A stretch of 64,000 bases of DNA from Ophiura sarsii (lineage: Eukaryota; Echinodermata; Ophiuroidea; Amphilepidida; Ophiuridae): assembly GCA_035610835.1 (NCBI GenBank), contig CM069449.1:41275098-41339097 (forward strand), written 5' to 3'. Shown here in pieces: positions 55,601 through 61,600 of this stretch. Position numbers and translations under genes: made by a program. The number at the start of each line of letters is the position of its first letter. The stretch's first letter is position 1. The notes beneath the pieces are model-generated. The model was not told the DNA's origin, did not search any database, and worked only from the letters and a program-made list of their open reading frames with translations.

Positions 55601-58600
55601 ACAAGCAAAATGTTTCGGATAAAATCAGAGAACATAGAGCAAGATTTGCTGGACACTGCTTCAGGGGTCCAAATTAGCTTGTCTCCAAACTCATACATTA
55701 AATTCCAAAACATGGGAGTAAGAAACCGTGTAAGACCAGCCCTACCTTACATTGAAAAGCGTGACACAGGGTTGCAGGTAGAAGAAATCAAGACAGCTAT
55801 GTTGGAAAGGAAGATTTGGAGAAGCATCATGGTTCGGGAAAATCACCCGACCTAAGTCAAGTCAAGTCAAGTTTTACTTTACACTCCTAAGGGCATGGTT
55901 CCTTGAGCACAGTGCTCTTGTGCCTTGAATATGTCTAAAGCAACACTTCCTATGTATAACCATCAGGCAGTTTTACTTTATACATGCAGAAGGGCATGGT
56001 TCCTCGACCACAGTGCTATTGCGCCTTGAACATGTCTAAAGCAACACTTCCTATATGTATAACCATAAGGAAGTTTTACTTTATACATGCTGAATGGCAT
56101 ATGGTTCCTTGAGCACAGTGCTCTTGTGCCTTGAACATGTCTAAAGCAACACTTCCTATGTATAACCATAAGGAAGTTTCACTTTATACATGCTGAAGGG
56201 CACGGTTCCTTGTCCACGGTTTCCAATCATATCGTCTCTATTCTGTCAAAACCTCATATCTCCATCTGGCCCTTCAGCATGTATATTATGTTCAATAGGC
56301 AAAAATAAATCTCTTATATAACCTTGTATTAAAAATGCTCTTGCACCTTTTAAACATGTATAAAGCAACACTTCCTATGTATCAGGCAGTTTATACATAC
56401 TGAAGGGCCGGACAACATACAAGGTTTTGACAGAACAGCGACGATAGTACTATTAAGGCATTACAACATTTTCTCCCCTAACAACCCCAGACCCCATGAG
56501 ATCCCATTTCTAGGATACTTGGCGTTTGGTGGTGTACAGGCATCAGCATTACTGTTCAATGCTAACTAACACAGATGGGTTCTAAATGGGGTTACCTGCA
56601 TGGGTGACTCCATTTGAAATCTGAACTCCCTGGTGAGAGATGGTAATAGTGTTAAATTATAATGCCTGATAGGAGTTAAGCCATGCAGTACAAGGTTACT
56701 GTAAACTCTTTAACCTTATGAAACATCAAATGGGATTTCATGATGTTCAGGGCTCTATTGACATATGACAGATGGGATCTCATGATGTCTCGGAGTTTGA
56801 CTATACACAAAAGTGTTTGGGTTTTAAAGTGGAAATGTTCGCATTACACATAGATAGTGTGTCAGAAAGAATGGGCACATTTTTCGCAAAGGTGTCACTT
56901 ACATGTAGTTTCAGGCCTGCATATTCAAGACCACAACATTATTTAGCTTTCATTTTTGAATTTGACCATTGCATCATGTTATATCAATTTAGTGGAACCC
57001 GGTATTTTAAAGCAAATCCAATGGGTTGAAAATATCACCATAGCATCGCTGATTCAGAGATGTCATCAGTCAATGAAACTGGTGAAAAACCTGAAAAGCC
57101 ACATGAATGTTACATACAAAATCTTGAAATGACTGCAAAAATAACTATAAAACTGTAGAATTATAAAGACAAATCCTGAATTCAAGAAATAAACCTCAAA
57201 GAGGAATCTCAGCTGATTATGAAAGTGATCCTCATTTAGAATACATTGAAGTATAGTTACTACATGTAGTCATTTTCGAGACTTGTCTCGAGGATGGCTT
57301 CATGTATGCTTTGGCTTCATGTAGTCATTTTCGAGACTTGTCTCGGGGATGGCTGTATGTATGCATTTTTTCGAGTGTATTCGTCATAGTGTGTTCATTT
57401 GACTTCTAATGTTTTTGATGTGCAATAAATGTATTAATTAATGTACATGATGTGTAGTTACTACATGTAGTCATTTTCGAGACTTGTGTCGAAGATGGCT
57501 TCATGTATGCTTTGTCTTCATGTAGTCATTTTCGAGACTTGTCTCGGGGATGGCTGTATGACTGTATGCATTTTTTCGAGTGTATTATTCATAGTGTGTT
57601 CATTTGACTTCTAATGTTTTTGATGTGCGATTAATGTACTTTTTATTATATAATCACAGCTGGTCAGTAAATGTTATGATATATCAGTGCTTGATGTAAT
57701 GTGCAATTGTTGGTCTTGCAATTTTGTTAATTGATTTGCTTGTATTTTATTATTTTATGTTGTATCATATATTGTAAAGCGCTCTGAGGGATTGTGATCC
57801 ACAGTGCGCTATATAAACACTGTTTTTATTATTATTATTATTAAGTATGATTTGATAATTGGAACATCTTGTAGATTGGCTTTAACATCTGGGGGCTTTA
57901 CTAAAATTAGTGTAACATGATAATTAATGCAATGGTTGATTTTGAAAATTCCTTTTCTTTTTAATGAAAGCATAATTATATATGGGTCCCTTCACAACCA
58001 TTGGTTTTGAATTTGCTGGCCTAAAACTTTAGTGACCCTTTTGCAAAAAGTGCCTGTTCTACCTGACTCACCCTGTATATAAACACTTCAAAAGAAGTAA
58101 GTTCTCCTTTAGGGGTTCCCTTATATTTCAAAAACAATACATTGGAATGAAATGGGGTTTTCAGTCAAATTATTATGGTTTCATACCAATACTTGACCAA
58201 AATTTCAAATCAACAGGTTCTGGCATGCTCGAGTGAGCACGTATTGAATGACGGAATGTCCCATTTCAAAAGTTGCTACATTCTGGTACAACAAGAGTTG
58301 GACTTCCATTTCGAGTAGCGCGCCTCATCAACACTATGAGAAATTGATGTCGTCAATTGATACACCAACGTGGTGGATACACACACTACTAAACATTATT
58401 TTAACAACTTTTGAAATGGGACATTCTGTCATTCAATTCAAGCTCACTCAAGCATGACAGAACCTGTTGATTTGAAATTTTGGTCAAGTATTGGTACGAA
58501 CCTCATAACAATTTGACAGAAAACCCATTTCACCCAATGTATATTTTTGAAAATATAAGGGAAACCCTAAAGGGGAACTTACTTCTTTTGAAGTGTTTAT

Positions 58601-61600
58601 ATATTGCACTCAAATCAGCTTCCTCAAAAATAATTGTACACACAAATGTATTTCTTTTGTGTATAGATGGTGTGACCGGTGACGTAGTGCCCGGCGGTTT
58701 GCGTGCGCACATCACGAGGGCCGACTTGGCTATCTTATTCGTTACGCCATCACCGACGAGAGATTTAACAAAACTCATTAGAGCATGCGCATTGTGTTCT
58801 CTCAACATCGATCAGCTGATCACCCGGCGGCATACGATATTGTTGTTTACATCGTAACAAGGCATTACACACATGCGCTTTTTGAACAGAATAGCGATCA
58901 ATTAAAGTGAATAATTTTGTAAAATCGTCTTTGTATACCGACAGTCCAGGCAAACGCTAATTGATAACTTGGCTTAAAATGTCTTTAAACTGAATAGAGA
59001 GGCAATTAAAAGCTTTGCGGTCAAATGGGTTTTGCTTTCGATTGACAGCGAATACGCATAATTCGACAGTCTCGCGATGCATAGAATGACTGTGAGATTA
59101 GTTTTCATAGTCGATTCAAAACAGATATTTCTCCCGTAATTTGATCAGCGTGGATATCAAAATCATTTAATCTTATTCGGGATGAGACTAGTTAAATAGG
59201 CAAACATGTACACTATAAGTCTAGTTCTAGTGTGATAATTTATTTTTGTCAAAGATTCGATCATTCATCTTTATTTATTTGTTTTGTTAGTGCCCCATTC
59301 ACTTACAGTTAAAAAATGCCAGTAGTTGGCTCAAAAATGTTTTTTAAATTCTAGGCTTGACCGACAAATATCAAAATTTGAAGAAAAAAAATGAGCCCAA
59401 ATACCATTATTTGGTTAAATAATTCAATTTTTTGTGTACGTATAAGATCGATGATACAAAAACGTCAAGCTGCAATAAATTTGACGACAAAAAAAGTAAT
59501 TCGCTTAAAAATCATAACGATTTTTTTTTTTTTAATTCTAGGCTTGACCGACAAATATCAAAATTTAAAAATATGACAAAATACCATTATTTGGTTAAAT
59601 AATTCAATTTTGGTGGGTGCGTAGGAGATCGATGATACAAAAAAGTCAAGCCGCAATCAATTTGGCGACAAAAAGTCTTTTTCATAGAAATCATAACGAT
59701 TTTTTTTTAAATTCTAGGCTTGACCGACAAATATCAAAATTTTAAAAATATGACAAAATACCATTATTTGGTTAAATAATTCAATTTTGGTGGGTGCGTA
59801 GGAGATCGATGATACAAAAAAGTCAAGCCGTAATCAATTTGGCGACAAAAAGTCTTTTTCATAGAAATCATAACGATTTTTTTTTAAAAATTCTAGGCTT
59901 GACCGACAAATATCAAAATTTAAAAAATATGACAAAATACCATTATTTGGTTAAATAATTCAATTTTGGTGGGTGCGTAGGAGATCGATGATACAAAAAA
60001 GTCAAGCCGCAATCAATTTGGCGACAAAAAAGTCTTTTTCATTGAAATCATTACAATTTTTTTTTAAAATCTAGGCTTGACCGACAAATGTCAAAATTTG
60101 AAAATTGGCCCAAATACCATTATTTGGTAAAATAATTCCAATTTTTTGGGTACGTATAAGATCGATGATACAAAAAAGTCAAGCCGCAATCAATTTGACG
60201 AAAAAAAAGTAATTCGCTTAGAAATTATTAAGATTTTTTTTTTAATTCTACGCTTGACCGACAAATATCAAAATTTGAAAAATGAGCCCATATACCATTA
60301 TTTGGTTAAATAATTCAATTTTTGGGGGTACGTTGGAGATCGATGAGACAAAAAAGTCAATCAATTTGACAACAAAAAAGTCATTCGCTTAAAAATCATA
60401 ACAATTTTTTTTTAAATTCTAGGCTTGACCGACAAATATCAAAATTTGGAAAAATGAGCCCAAATATCATCATTTGGTTAAATAATTCAATTTTTTGGGG
60501 GTACGTTTGAGATCGATGATACAAAAAAGTCAAGCCGCAATCAATTTGACGACAAAAAAAAGTCGTTCGCTTAGAAATCATTACAATTATTTTTTTAATT
60601 CTACGCTTGACCGACAAATATCAAAATTTGAAAAATGAGCCCAAATACCATTATTTGGTTAAATAATTCCATTTTTTTAAAAGGGCCGATCGTTTCTATG
60701 TGAGAGTCGTTAATATAGCTAGTTTTTCAATTAAAAGGTATATCCTATGCACGTCGACAATCATGAACATGATTGCACGGATGCCTGCCACTCAACAAAC
60801 AAGCTGCCGAATTCGGCAGAATCAATACCCGACTCTGCTAATTTGTCTTTACAAACTACAATGTGGTCAACTTTGGCAATGATTTAGAGGTAGCACACCT
60901 CTAAATAATAGGAAGTCAAAATTAGACGACTATTTTGCACCTTATTTTGATCGATGCGCGACGATTCAAAAGATGATATCTCAATGACCATTGTGATTTA
61001 GGAATTGATTTTGGTATCAAATTTAAGCCCAAGACAATGCTTATAATATGATTATAACGATAGATCGATTTGAACGATTTAAAGTTAGGAAAATGTTAGG
61101 CCTACGACTATGCTAGAAACCCGACATTAGCAAAAGACAAGTTTTTGAATTACGGCCGATGCGCTTAGATGCTCGATTGCTTAAAATCTAACTTTTATCG
61201 ATATATAATTTACAATTTTAATCGAAAGCTTGCTAAAAAGGCTAGAGTTTAATACCAAATTGAAAGAATTTCTATGTATAAATTTCTATTTATGCCCCCA
61301 AATTATGACGCATTATACATGCAGGCCACCGTACTTTTAGATTTTTAAAAGATTTAAACCATGTTCTGGCAAGGTTATTTTTAAATTTACACATAGAAAG
61401 TCATTCAATTTGGTAGTAAACTCTAGCTATTTTAGCAAGCTTTCGATTAAAATTGTAAATTATATATCGATAAAAGTTAGATTTTAAGCAATCGAGCATC
61501 TATAAGCCCTCTACGGTCATTTTTCAAGTTGATTTTTCGCAAGACTAACGGCCGTGCACCGTGAAAGTAGGACTACTATTTATTAACAACAAATAGTTAA

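Noticed and set aside
58480..58857. 125-codon plus-strand ORF
   Set aside because: Runs across a foldback end and a dispersed repeat; no domain and no splice support.
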